The notes under the pieces are model-generated. The model saw nothing but the letters and a program-made list of their open reading frames with translations, was not told the origin of the DNA and searched no databases. Below are positions 6,112 through 13,999 of a stretch of 20,502 bases of DNA, in pieces (position 1 is the first letter of the stretch; each line of letters opens with the position of its first letter). A program made the position numbers and the translations under genes. The DNA comes from Bordetella parapertussis (GTDB lineage: Bacteria > Pseudomonadota > Gammaproteobacteria > Burkholderiales > Burkholderiaceae_C), in contig CAMCTC010000085.1 in the NCBI GenBank assembly GCA_945878355.1, positions 1 to 20,502 of the forward strand, written 5' to 3'.

Positions 6112-6438
6112 ATGCGTGCCTGGGAATATCTGCTCTATCCCGAACTGCGCCAGTTCGAGCCTGGCCGTCAGGCGGGCGTGCTGAAGGCGGCAGCCGACAC
6201 CGGATTCGATGCGATCGAATACGTCGGGCTGGCTTTGGCTCTGGCGGCGACCGTGCTGCTGACGCGCTACTCCGCGGCGGACATGGGCCTTGCCGACCGC
6301 TTTGGTACCGCGATCGCGAACTTCATCGTGGCCATCCCGCTGCTGCTGGTGCTGGCCGGGCCGTTCTACATTCGCCGAACGCGCCGAGGATTGCGGGCGC
6401 AGCTGAAGGGAGAACGGACTGCGACTGACCGTGGCTAG
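6112..6438 (+). CDS. Small two-helix membrane protein, unknown function (108 aa)
   Basis: ATG 6112 starts a peptide, MRAWEYLLYPELRQF, with a hydrophilic N-terminal segment and two predicted membrane spans: one near 41-60 (AIEYVGLALALAATVLLTRY) and one near 73-92 (FIVAIPLLLVLAGPFYI). A basic C-terminal tail (RRTRRGLRAQLKGER) should be cytoplasmic. The frame remains open upstream to 5974, but that part runs through the inverted-repeat relic and is not conserved-looking. The REP-like element lies only 13 bp before the start, so the native promoter may have been replaced. No family recognised; GC-biased codons support a real gene. Confidence 0.5.
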   Translation: MRAWEYLLYPELRQFEPGRQAGVLKAAADTGFDAIEYVGLALALAATVLLTRYSAADMGLADRFGTAIANFIVAIPLLLVLAGPFYIRRTRRGLRAQLKGERTATDRG

Positions 6439-6480
6439 GCAAGCGAGCCTGTCACACGAACAAGGACAGAACGGCGCGTC

Positions 6481-6639
6481 TCAGTGCCGGTGCGCGCTTG
6501 ATGAGCGGCGCTCATTCCAACGGTCGAACCCCAAGCGCAGCATTCCCGCTGCGGCCACCATGAAAGGCAAGCCCAGCAGAAAGGCAAAGCTGGGGTCGAG
6601 GCCGATCAACCAGTGCCAGAGTTCTTGGGCGAGCGTCAT
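6481..6639 (-). CDS. Small membrane protein, unknown function (52 aa)
   Basis: On the minus strand, ATG 6639-6637 opens a 52-codon frame ending at TGA 6483-6481. The peptide begins MTLAQELWHWLIGLDPSFAF, continues with a hydrophobic span (LLGLPFMVAAAGMLRLGF) and ends with a charged tail (DRWNERRSSSAHRH), as for a small inner-membrane protein. It is convergent with the 108-aa membrane protein, with about 42 bp between their stops. The upstream ribosome binding site is weak. I do not know the family. The amphipathic N-terminus plus transmembrane layout and GC-biased codons make it more likely real than chance. Confidence 0.45.
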   Translation of the reverse strand: MTLAQELWHWLIGLDPSFAFLLGLPFMVAAAGMLRLGFDRWNERRSSSAHRH

Positions 6640-6659
6640 CTGTGTGCCTGAGCGGATTT

Positions 6660-7043
6660 CGATCTAGGACTGAAGTCAACAAGCCTACACCCATCGGTGG
6701 CGTTCTGGCGGCAGGAAGAGCGCGCGCGACCCAACGGCGCTCGGGAGCAACGTCCGCTTCTTGCCGTCCGGAAGGACGGCAATGGGTGGGCCAGCGACGG
6801 CCAGGCGCGCGAACTCGGCGCCGGATAGCTGACACCCAAGTTGGGCGGCCAGTGGACAACCCTAAACACTTCCGGGCGCTCATGGACGGCAACTTTCGTG
6901 CAGTCCAACCCGAGCGGCCGGTGGCAGCTGCCTACCGCTACCTTGGGCTCGCGCTTGGCCGCACAAGACTGGCCGCGCTTTCACATCGCAGCCACATTCA
7001 GGCCGCTGCCCACAAAGGTCTGACACCCCTTCCCCGGTGCCGA
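6660..7043. other. Intergenic region with a perfect 9-bp hairpin
   Basis: No convincing gene is seen on either strand. A perfect stem-loop lies at 6761-6782 (TTGCCGTCC, GGAA loop, GGACGGCAA). It is located between the end of the minus-strand operon (7044) and the start of the 52-aa gene. It lacks a U-run in either direction, so it is a poor intrinsic terminator, though it might protect or help end the operon transcript. A similar string, GTTGCCGTCCTTCGGCA, occurs near 17091. Confidence 0.4.
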
Positions 7044-8420
7044 TCACAGCCGCACCTCTTCTATCGTGCGCTGCAGGCGACTGCGCTCGGCCGCAAAGGC
7101 CATCAGGTGACTCTCGACGGAGACTTCGATCGATGAACTGAGCAGCTCCGGCCGCTGGTGGCCGACGGCCTGGACCCAGTCGCGCACCATGGGGTGGTCG
7201 CCGCCACCGTGGGCATCGCTCTTCATTGACCAGACGCGGCGCTTGCCCGTCTTGAAACTGGTGACGGTGAAGCTCTCCATGTCACCCGTCACGTCGCCGA
7301 GCGAGCCCATGACGCGTGTGCGCCGGCCCTCGTAGGAGACAAAGGCCTCCATCGAGAACGCCGCCGTCACGCCATTGCGAAACAGGATGTTGACGGTCAA
7401 GTGGTCAGGCTGGTCGTTGTCCATGCGGTAGACGCAGCGGCCGTAGTCGGTGGTCTTCAAAGCTTGCAGGATCACGGCATCCCACTGCGCACTGTCCTCC
7501 GGCAGGTCGAAGACATACAGGCGCTTTCGGTCGCGCAGGTAGATCTGCAGCGCCGAGTACGGGCACTCGTGTTCGACGGCACAGCCACCGGTGCAGCGCT
7601 CGGTACTTCCGGGTGGCGCGTTGGCGTTGGTGAACCACTTCAGGTTGCCGAAGCAGTGCACGTTGTCGGCCTGCGCGCCGACCAACCAGCGAATGATGTC
7701 GGTGTCGTGGCAGGACTTGGCCAGGATGATGGGCGTGGTCGTCGCGCTGTTGCGCCAATGGCCGCGCACGTAGGAGTGGCTCATGTGGACGTGCTCGATC
7801 GGCTCCAGGTGCTGCACGCTGATGACCTCGCCGATCAAGCCCTGGTCCAGGATGGCCTTCAGCTCGCGGAAGTAGGGCGTGTAGCGCAGCACATGGCACA
7901 CGCCCACGATGCGCCCGGTGGCCTGGGCCTTGGCCAGGATGGCTCGGCATTCCTCCTCGGTCGGGGCGATGGGCTTTTCCAGCAGCACGTCGTAGCCCAG
8001 ATCCAGCGCGCGCAGGCACGGGCCGCTGCGCAGCGTGTCCGGCGTGGCAATGATGACGGCATCGGCCAGCCGCTCGCGATCGAGGGCCGATTCCCAGCCA
8101 TCGAAGCAGTCTTCGGGCGCGATGTGGTGCAGGCGGGCAAACCGCTGACGCCGGTGCGTATTCGGGTCGGCGACGGCGGCGACACGCATTTCGGCGGGGT
8201 AACGCGCGGCGAAATTGGCGTACACGGTGCCGCGGTGCCCGGCACCGATGATGAGCACGGTCACCGGTCGTTCCAGCGGACGGTGCTGTGGGTTGGCGTA
8301 CAGATCCTCCTGCAGACCCAGTGCGCGGGCACTCTCGGTCCAGCCGTGCACCACGCCGTTCTTGACGGCCGTCAGTGCCCGGGTCAGCGGGCGCAAGGAC
8401 ATGAACTGCCGGAGTGACAT
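7044..8420 (-). CDS. Gfo/Idh/MocA-family NAD(P)-dependent oxidoreductase (458 aa)
   Basis: An N-terminal Rossmann fold carries VLIIGAGHRGTVYA (GxGxxG at 59-64) and the acidic strand-2 end VADP. These are followed by IIATPD and the signature EKP (148-150) that holds the substrate-binding lysine, and by KSCHDTDIIRW (235-245), the H-D pair near the active site. Family members oxidise or epimerise sugar and polyol carbons. It is longer than the usual 330-400 aa: a 50-residue N-terminal extension precedes the Rossmann fold, and an insert carries Cys276, Cys280 and Cys286. GGAGAAAGG lies 5 nt before the ATG. It is the last gene of the operon, 15 nt after the SSS symporter stop, which suggests it acts on an imported or stored sugar derivative. 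The exact substrate cannot be read from sequence. Confidence 0.85.
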   Translation of the reverse strand: MSLRQFMSLRPLTRALTAVKNGVVHGWTESARALGLQEDLYANPQHRPLERPVTVLIIGAGHRGTVYANFAARYPAEMRVAAVADPNTHRRQRFARLHHIAPEDCFDGWESALDRERLADAVIIATPDTLRSGPCLRALDLGYDVLLEKPIAPTEEECRAILAKAQATGRIVGVCHVLRYTPYFRELKAILDQGLIGEVISVQHLEPIEHVHMSHSYVRGHWRNSATTTPIILAKSCHDTDIIRWLVGAQADNVHCFGNLKWFTNANAPPGSTERCTGGCAVEHECPYSALQIYLRDRKRLYVFDLPEDSAQWDAVILQALKTTDYGRCVYRMDNDQPDHLTVNILFRNGVTAAFSMEAFVSYEGRRTRVMGSLGDVTGDMESFTVTSFKTGKRRVWSMKSDAHGGGDHPMVRDWVQAVGHQRPELLSSSIEVSVESHLMAFAAERSRLQRTIEEVRL

Positions 8421-8435
8421 GTGGACCTTTCTCCC

Positions 8436-10016
8436 TCAGCGCACGCCGAGCCAGAAAGCAACCGCCGAGCACAACGCGGCCCAGGCCAGGAGCAAGGCGA
8501 CGCCTCCTCTTTGGCTACCGAACGCCCGCCGCAAGGCCGCCACGTCGATGGTCGTGCCCACCAGCTGTTCGGGGGCGGGCGGCGCCATCATTCGGCTGCC
8601 CAGCAGTGTCACCCCGGCCGCCACCACCAGCCCCGTCACGTTCCACCACATCCAGAAGAGTTGGGCACCCATCGCATACGCCAGCCACAGATTGAGCGCG
8701 AGACCGGCGGCCACTCCGGCCAGCACCGCCGGCCCGCGCGCGCGGCGATCGAGGATGCCGCAAACGAAGGCGGCCAGCAGCGGGCCGTAGAACAGCGCGC
8801 CGACGCGGTTGATGCTCTCCACCACGCTGGTCGACAGGTTGCTGGCCAGACCGGCGAAGATGATGATGGCCACGCCCCAAGCCAGCGTGACGAGCCGACC
8901 CGCCCGCAGCGTGCGCGCCGGGCCCAGATGGGGCTCGACGAAGTCGCGCAGCGTGGCCGCCGACAGGCTATTGAGCGCCGAATCCAGGCTGGACATGGCT
9001 GCCGCCAGGATGGCCGCCACCAGCAGGCCGCGCGCGCCGCTGGGCACGTACATCTGGATGAAGCGCGGCACCAGCAGATCGGGCCGGCCCGGCGGAATCG
9101 CTTCGCGCAGCGCCGGCTCCTTCATGGCCACGGCGCCGATGGCCAAGCCCAGCCCGGCGTAGGCCAGCGTGAGCGGGAACCGGGCGATGCCGTTGAAGAT
9201 CAGCGCGCGCTGCGCGCCGGGGATGCCGGTGGCAGACAGCGTGCGCTGCGCCTGGCTCTGGTCGACCCCGTAGTAGCTGATGTACAGCACCAGTCCGCCG
9301 GCGACGAAGCCCCACAGCGGCGCGCGGGCGCCGTCCCCGATGCCGTGCGCCCATTCGATGGCGGCGCGACGCGCAGGATCCTGCAGTTCGATGATGGCCG
9401 CACCGCCACCGGCCAGATCCCACGCGATGGCCGCGCAAAGCACGATGCCACCTACCAGGATGGCCATCTGCATCACGTCGGTCCACACCACGGCCCGCAT
9501 GCCGCCCAGCGTGTCGTAGATCACCGTGATGCCGCCCGTCAGCACGATGGACCAGGCCAGCGGCAGGCCCGTGCAGACCTGCACCAGCAAGGCCGCGGCA
9601 TACAGCGCCACGCCCGTGGCCAGCCCGCGCGAAAGCAGGAACACGACGCTCAACACCCAGCGCGTGCGCCTGTCGAAGCGGCGCTCGAGATACTCGTACA
9701 CGCTGATGACGCCCAGGCCGCGCAGCACGGGCACCAGCATCAGCATGACGAAGATCATCGCCAGCGGCAGCATCAGTTCGTACTGCAGCCAGGTGAGCCC
9801 GCCGCCCGGAACCAGCGCGACATAGGCCGGGATGCCGATGAACGAGTTGGCCGAGGACTGCGTGGCCAGGATCGAGATGGCCAGCGCCCACCACGGCAAC
9901 GTGCGCCCGCCCACGTAGTAATCGGCTGCAGTTTCCTGGCGCCGCGCCAGCCACGCCGACAACCCCAGCGTGCCGGCCAGATACAGCCCGATCACCCACC
10001 AGTCGAGCGCCGTCAT
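8436..10016 (-). CDS. Sodium:solute symporter, SSS family (526 aa)
   Basis: This is a polytopic membrane protein with about 13 hydrophobic spans, beginning ALDWWVIGLYLAGTLGLSAW. It has the SSS hallmarks DYYVGGRTLPWWALAISI (span 1-2 loop), ATQSSANSFIGIPA, the YEYLERRF cytoplasmic segment and GGMRAVVWTDVMQ. SSS proteins use the sodium gradient to import sugars, amino acids, osmolytes or carboxylates. Length matches the family (about 500-550 aa). The ATG directly follows the TGA of the glycosyltransferase-phosphatase gene with no gap, implying translational coupling. An oxidoreductase of the sugar-acting Gfo/Idh class follows 15 nt later, so a sugar-like or osmolyte substrate is inferred. The closest-sounding subfamilies are sugar or sialic-acid type, but this is not settled. 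Confidence 0.87.
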   Translation of the reverse strand: MTALDWWVIGLYLAGTLGLSAWLARRQETAADYYVGGRTLPWWALAISILATQSSANSFIGIPAYVALVPGGGLTWLQYELMLPLAMIFVMLMLVPVLRGLGVISVYEYLERRFDRRTRWVLSVVFLLSRGLATGVALYAAALLVQVCTGLPLAWSIVLTGGITVIYDTLGGMRAVVWTDVMQMAILVGGIVLCAAIAWDLAGGGAAIIELQDPARRAAIEWAHGIGDGARAPLWGFVAGGLVLYISYYGVDQSQAQRTLSATGIPGAQRALIFNGIARFPLTLAYAGLGLAIGAVAMKEPALREAIPPGRPDLLVPRFIQMYVPSGARGLLVAAILAAAMSSLDSALNSLSAATLRDFVEPHLGPARTLRAGRLVTLAWGVAIIIFAGLASNLSTSVVESINRVGALFYGPLLAAFVCGILDRRARGPAVLAGVAAGLALNLWLAYAMGAQLFWMWWNVTGLVVAAGVTLLGSRMMAPPAPEQLVGTTIDVAALRRAFGSQRGGVALLLAWAALCSAVAFWLGVR

Positions 10017-11552
10017 TCAGGCGGCGGCGGTCGATTCGGGCACATGGGAGCACAGTTCTTCGAAGCTGGCCACGGCGGTCACCCCCGGCACCTGCGTGAG
10101 CAGCGGTGACTTGGGCTCGATCACGAAGGCGCGATCGGCGGCCCGCAGCATGCCCAGATCGTTGACGTTGTCGCCCATCGCCCAGCACTCGGCTACGGCC
10201 GGTTCGGCACGGTCTTCGCGCAGGCGGCGGATGACGTGACTCTTGCAGATGGGCGGGCCAGGATCGCCCTCACGCGCCAGAAAGGCCGGGTTGAGGCGCA
10301 GTTGGCCAGAGCAGACCTCGGCGTCGAACTGCATCGTGTGGGCGAGCGCGAAGTCGGCGAAGATCCGGCGTCGCAGGACTTCCGCCGCCACGAAATAGCT
10401 GTCGCTGACCAGGCCAACCATGAAGCCGGCCCGCCGCAGGCGGTTGACGCAGGCGATGACGCCGGGTCGGACAGGCAGGGCATGCGCGACACGCTCGAAC
10501 TGCTGCTGGTGTACGAACTTGAAGAGGGCGGCGATGCGCTCGCTGCGGGTGGCAGCATCGTCATCGCGGTCGAGCAGCTTGGCCAGCGCGGTTTCGTGGC
10601 CGGTCGCCAGGGCCAGTTCAACCACATAACGCTCGGGCGTGATCGTGCCGTCCATATCGAGCAGGATCACCCGCGTGCGGCCGCGGCGCCGGCTGAGGAT
10701 GTAGTCGAGCGTCGCCGTTGCCTGGCGTTGGGTCTCGTACATCGCCACGATCTGCTCCATGTGCAGGCGGCCGGCCGCGCGCGCCCGGGTGTAGATGACA
10801 CGGGACACTTCGTTGGCCATGGCGGTCAGGTCGAGCAGCGGCTGGCTGTCGTTTTCCAGTGAACCGATGTCGACCTCGGCTAGCCGCGCGCCGGCCCGGT
10901 GGGCGTCGATGAGCAGGCCGATGTCGACGCCGTAGCCATTCTCGAAACTCAAGGCCTTGAGCAACGAGACCCGCGCGGCAATCAGGCCGCCCAGCGGCTG
11001 CGCGAAATGCGCGAGTTCGGGAAAGAACACCTTCAGCATGGGCTTGGCCGTCAGCTCGGTCACCCGGCCGCCCACACGGCCGAAGCGGGCCTTCACGAAA
11101 TCGGCCTCGCCGCGTACCAAGGGCCTGCACAGGTCGGTCACGATGTTGGGGCGCAGGCCCGCGAGGTCGCCGTCCAGGTAGACGATCAGGTCGCACCGGG
11201 CGGCGCCCACGCCGTCGCGCATTGACGCACCCTTGCCCAGCATCGTGCTGGTGATGACCTCGGCGCCTGCCTGTCGGGCCAGGCGGACCGTGTCGTCGAT
11301 GGAACTGTCATCGACGACGATCACTTCGGCCGTGGCCGGGTCGGCCAGCACATGCCGCACGACATCGGCGACGCGCGCGGCTTCGTTCAGGGCCGGGATC
11401 ACGACCGTTGCGCAGGCCAGCAGCGGCGACGGCAGCGCGATCGCGACCGGTGGCGCCGGCGGCACGATGACCGTGTCCGCGCGCTCGGGCACACGCGCTC
11501 GCCGCCACGTCGATCGCAGCCAGGACAGCAGCTTCCGAAGTGCCGTGTTCAT
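10017..11552 (-). CDS. Fused GT81-like glycosyltransferase and HAD phosphatase (511 aa)
   Basis: Residues 47-260 form a GT-A glycosyltransferase: VVIPALNEAARV, VIVVDDSSIDDT, LGKGASMRDG, the metal-binding YLDGDLAG (D127-x-D129), and GGRVTELTAKPMLKVFFPEL with NGYGVDIGLLID. The last blocks are those of glucosyl-3-phosphoglycerate synthase (GpgS, GT81). Residues 290-505 form a phosphoserine-phosphatase-like HAD domain: DMDGT (299-303), LVSDS (Ser383), Lys437 and GDNVND (460-465). Together they could transfer a sugar to 3-phosphoglycerate and remove the phosphate, yielding a glycosylglycerate osmolyte, as two enzymes or a bifunctional one do elsewhere. Sugar donor and product are inferred. The ATG at 11552 overlaps the ClC stop by 4 nt (ATGA). 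The frame stays open far upstream across the ClC gene, but that part is antisense-frame shadow. A basic 45-aa N-terminus precedes the first strand. Confidence 0.78.
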   Translation of the reverse strand: MNTALRKLLSWLRSTWRRARVPERADTVIVPPAPPVAIALPSPLLACATVVIPALNEAARVADVVRHVLADPATAEVIVVDDSSIDDTVRLARQAGAEVITSTMLGKGASMRDGVGAARCDLIVYLDGDLAGLRPNIVTDLCRPLVRGEADFVKARFGRVGGRVTELTAKPMLKVFFPELAHFAQPLGGLIAARVSLLKALSFENGYGVDIGLLIDAHRAGARLAEVDIGSLENDSQPLLDLTAMANEVSRVIYTRARAAGRLHMEQIVAMYETQRQATATLDYILSRRRGRTRVILLDMDGTITPERYVVELALATGHETALAKLLDRDDDAATRSERIAALFKFVHQQQFERVAHALPVRPGVIACVNRLRRAGFMVGLVSDSYFVAAEVLRRRIFADFALAHTMQFDAEVCSGQLRLNPAFLAREGDPGPPICKSHVIRRLREDRAEPAVAECWAMGDNVNDLGMLRAADRAFVIEPKSPLLTQVPGVTAVASFEELCSHVPESTAAA

Positions 11553-12994
11553 GGCTTCTCCTGGCGTGGCTCGGGGGGTGGCGGCAGAGGCAGCATCGCC
11601 GCCAGTTCCTGGTACATCGGACGCGTGACGAGGCGCGCGACACCGCTGGACAGCAACGCGCAGGCCATCAAACTCAGCACCATGGCCTGGCCCGAGACCA
11701 TCTCCATCACGATGATGAAGGCCGTGATCGGCCCGCCCGTCGTGGCCGCCAGAAAGCCCGCCATGCCCATCGCGATCAGCGGGATGGCGGCCTCCTTGTC
11801 CATGCCCATGAAGAGAGCCACGTCGTGGCCGATGCCGGCACCGATGGCCAGCGAAGGTGCGAAGACGCCGGCGGGCACACCTGACCAGGCCGAGATCCAG
11901 GTGGCGCAGAACTTCAGCAGCGTGTAGACGCCGGGCAGTTCGCCCTGGCCCTCCAGCAGGGCGCGGGTCGTGACGTACCCCGCGCCGGCGGTGGCGCCCT
12001 GGGTGGCCAGCCCGATCACGGCCACGGCGAGGCCACACCCGGCGGCAAAGCGCAGCGGATGGGCGCTGCGCCAGCGACTGAAGCGGTCGGGCAGGCCTCT
12101 CATCGAAACCACGATCAGTCGCGCAAACAACCCACCGCTCAGGCCGGCCACCAGGGCGACCAGTAGACCTGGCAGCAGCAACGACCAGGACATGGCCTGC
12201 ACGCGCAGGCGACCGAAGTAGGTCTCGTTGCCGAACACGGCGACCGCGACCAGCCCGGACAAGACTATGGCCGCGATCACCAGCGAACTGTGCGAGATGT
12301 GGCGCCGCCGGGTCAATTGCTCGAGCGCGAAGACGATGCCGCCCAGCGGCGTGTTGAAGGCCGCGGCGATGCCGGCCGCCGCGCCGGCCACCATCAGGTC
12401 GTGTGCATCGATGCCCGACTGCGGCGACAACCAGCGTCGGGCGCTGACCATGACGCCAGCGCCAACCTGGACCGTTGGGCCCTCGCGCCCGATCGACAGG
12501 CCCGCCAGCAAGCCACCTGACACCAACCCGATCTTGTGGAGCGACACGCGCATCGAGGCCAACCAGGTGCTCTGCGACGGCGGCAGGTCCTCCTCCAGCG
12601 CACGCATCACTTGCGGAATCCCCGAGCCCGCGGCTCCCGGCACGTAGCGGCGCGTCCACCACAGCAGGGCCACCGTGAGCGCCGGCGTCCAGACGAGCGT
12701 GAAGTAGCGCCCATGATCGCCCCAAGCTTCCACCTGCCGGAAGCCGTGGATCGCTGCCTCGGCCAACAGCGTGAAGGCGACCACGATCGCGCCTGTCGCA
12801 GCCGCATAGACCAGCACGATGGCCCGATCGGCCCACTGTCGGCCGGCGAGCAACTCGCGCTGCAAGTTGCGCCAGAAGTCGGGGGCGACGTCATGCGCGG
12901 TCCGCCAGCCGCCGCGCAACCACGCTCGCGCCACGCGCAGGACTTCCTTCAGCGAGGCGGGCTGCGCTGCGCCGTCATCGATGGGAGACGTCAT
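11549..12994 (-). CDS. ClC-family anion transporter (481 aa)
   Basis: All three selectivity-filter signatures are present: GSGIP (123-127), GREGP (169-173, gating Glu171) and GVFAPSLAIGAGIG. RPMY near the C-terminus supplies the inner-gate tyrosine. There are about 10-12 membrane spans and no CBS domains. At the position of E. coli ClC-ec1 Glu203, the internal proton glutamate, this protein has Gln226 (ALEQL instead of IIEEM). The preceding Glu225 is conserved. In ClC-ec1 that residue is needed for proton coupling, so this homologue may work as an uncoupled chloride or other anion conductor. The start is ATG 12994, 23 nt after the small upstream gene; an in-frame GTG at 13069 overlaps that gene and adds nothing family-like. 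The final 4 nt overlap the glycosyltransferase start. Confidence 0.92.
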   Translation of the reverse strand: MTSPIDDGAAQPASLKEVLRVARAWLRGGWRTAHDVAPDFWRNLQRELLAGRQWADRAIVLVYAAATGAIVVAFTLLAEAAIHGFRQVEAWGDHGRYFTLVWTPALTVALLWWTRRYVPGAAGSGIPQVMRALEEDLPPSQSTWLASMRVSLHKIGLVSGGLLAGLSIGREGPTVQVGAGVMVSARRWLSPQSGIDAHDLMVAGAAAGIAAAFNTPLGGIVFALEQLTRRRHISHSSLVIAAIVLSGLVAVAVFGNETYFGRLRVQAMSWSLLLPGLLVALVAGLSGGLFARLIVVSMRGLPDRFSRWRSAHPLRFAAGCGLAVAVIGLATQGATAGAGYVTTRALLEGQGELPGVYTLLKFCATWISAWSGVPAGVFAPSLAIGAGIGHDVALFMGMDKEAAIPLIAMGMAGFLAATTGGPITAFIIVMEMVSGQAMVLSLMACALLSSGVARLVTRPMYQELAAMLPLPPPPEPRQEKP

Positions 12995-13017
12995 CTTGGT
13001 GGGCTTCTCGTTGCAAT

Positions 13018-13260
13018 TCAGTGGATTGGCCCAGTGGATCGGCCCTGTAAGCTGCGTACTGGCCGCCACTCTCCAGTGCGTGCGGCGAAAGGCTCTGGGC
13101 CGGTGGAGACGTTGACGGATTGAACCGGCGCCGCCTGGCGGCTTGGATTTGCGACCTTCTCGTGGCGAGCATTCCAGGCTTCACGCAGTACCGCCACTCC
13201 GACCAGGTCGGCGAGGGCAAGGAGAGCAACGAGGATCAGCAGGGCGCGCCGGCGGTTCAT
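13018..13260 (-). CDS. Small anchored or exported protein at the head of the ClC operon (80 aa)
   Basis: From ATG 13260 the peptide reads MNRRRALLILVALLALADLVG, a positively charged N-terminus with a hydrophobic span typical of a signal anchor. A polar, probably periplasmic, tail of about 55 residues follows, with no cysteine and no known motif. An in-frame ATG at 13272 would add four residues but overlaps the palindromic operator, and neither start has a clear ribosome binding site. The stop is 23 nt upstream of the ClC start, so it belongs to that operon. If the TACAAT inside the palindrome is the -10 element, the mRNA would be nearly leaderless. Function unknown. Confidence 0.5.
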   Translation of the reverse strand: MNRRRALLILVALLALADLVGVAVLREAWNARHEKVANPSRQAAPVQSVNVSTGPEPFAARTGEWRPVRSLQGRSTGPIH

Positions 13261-13270
13261 GGCAATCGAC

Positions 13271-13286
13271 ATTGTATTTGTACAAT
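13271..13286. promoter_or_regulatory. Palindromic operator ahead of the ClC operon (probable MarR site)
   Basis: ATTGTATTTGTACAAT is a perfect 6-bp inverted repeat (ATTGTA, 4-bp spacer, TACAAT). It sits between marR and the operon it precedes. A related copy lies at 14000-14015 upstream of marR. MarR-family regulators typically bind 16-20 bp AT-rich palindromes over promoters. TACAAT on the minus strand could double as a -10 hexamer. Confidence 0.6.
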
Positions 13287-13350
13287 TGCATATCGCGGCG
13301 TCCGCGTTTCTCCGTAGACTGACGCCGCCCGAAGGCCGACTCGGGACGAG

Positions 13351-13878
13351 CTACATCTGCGCCAACGGGATACCGGCTGCGCGTTCGTCGGCCTGCAGCA
13401 GTGCCAGCAGTTTGCCCAGGTCGTCGTCCAGCCGTGCAAGGGTCGCGTCGTCAAGCGCAGCCAGCGCCTCGGGCAGGACGCCCGAGAAAGGACCAGGCGC
13501 CTTCTTTAGCACCTGAGCCCCGCGAGGCGTCACGCGCAGCCTTGTGGCGCGGCGGTCAGCTTCGTCTCGGCCTGTAACCACCAGTGCAGCGGTGAGCATG
13601 GCTTTGACCAAATTGCTGGCAGTGGTCTGATGGACGTCCATCGCCCGGGCAAGGCCACCAACCCCGATGTCGGGCTGCGCCTGGATCACGCTCAAGGCCC
13701 AGAGTTGCGCACCACCGACGCCGGCCTTCTTCTCGACTTGCTGGAAGTGCGTCTTGACGGCGTTGAAGACGGATCGAAAGCGGCGCAGCACCTGCACCGC
13801 GGGCTCGACCTGGGCAGCGGGCGCGGGTGCGCTGGCCGGCTTTGGGCGAGCCCTCTTGCTGGTTAGCTTCGTTGGCAT
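13351..13878 (-). CDS. MarR-family transcriptional regulator (175 aa)
   Basis: After a basic, Ala/Pro-rich N-terminus (about 1-28), the protein shows the winged-helix core of the family. This comprises AQLWALSVIQAQPDIGVGGLARAM (helices before and including the start of the HTH), VHQTTASNLVKAM (recognition helix) and GRDEADRRATRLRVTPRG, the beta-wing with the family's D-x-R-x motif, then C-terminal dimerisation helices. Such proteins usually repress a neighbouring operon and are released by a small ligand or oxidant. The ATG at 13878 is chosen because the frame upstream runs through the terminator hairpin. The gene sits 64 nt before the operator of the ClC operon and below a second similar site, so it probably controls both itself and that operon. 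The ligand is unknown. Confidence 0.85.
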   Translation of the reverse strand: MPTKLTSKRARPKPASAPAPAAQVEPAVQVLRRFRSVFNAVKTHFQQVEKKAGVGGAQLWALSVIQAQPDIGVGGLARAMDVHQTTASNLVKAMLTAALVVTGRDEADRRATRLRVTPRGAQVLKKAPGPFSGVLPEALAALDDATLARLDDDLGKLLALLQADERAAGIPLAQM

Positions 13879-13919
13879 GCTGAAATCATAGGCGCACCTC
13901 CACGCCAATGGCGGGCGCC

Positions 13920-13947
13920 AAAAAAAACGGGGCCCGCTTGGGCCCCG
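13920..13947 (-). terminator. Strong intrinsic terminator just upstream of marR
   Basis: On the minus strand an 8-bp perfect GC stem (CGGGGCCC with GGGCCCCG, 4-nt loop) is followed directly by eight T residues (13927-13920). No gene is seen immediately upstream on this strand. The hairpin therefore either ends a short leader or small RNA transcribed from the region near 14000, or attenuates marR. Confidence 0.8.
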
Positions 13948-13999
13948 AAAAGTCGCTCCTGACCGCCCATCGCCGGTTGTACCGATGCGCAGTCGGGCG

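Noticed and set aside
7401..8417. Plus-strand frame of 338 codons opposite the oxidoreductase
   Set aside because: Antisense shadow with low-complexity Val/Gln/Gly composition. The minus strand has complete Gfo/Idh motifs.
8421..10109. Long plus-strand frame (562 codons) opposite the SSS symporter
   Set aside because: It is rich in Arg, Gln, His and Ala, as expected for the antisense of a GC-rich gene, and has no domain. The minus strand encodes a clear SSS protein.
11553..12836. In-frame upstream extension of the glycosyltransferase gene across the ClC gene
   Set aside because: It is Arg/Gly-rich shadow translation of the ClC gene in another frame. The real start is ATG 11552 with the usual ATGA overlap.
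12995..13069. GTG 13069 as the ClC start
   Set aside because: It overlaps the 80-aa upstream gene, and the added 25 residues do not resemble ClC N-termini. ATG 12994 is preferred.
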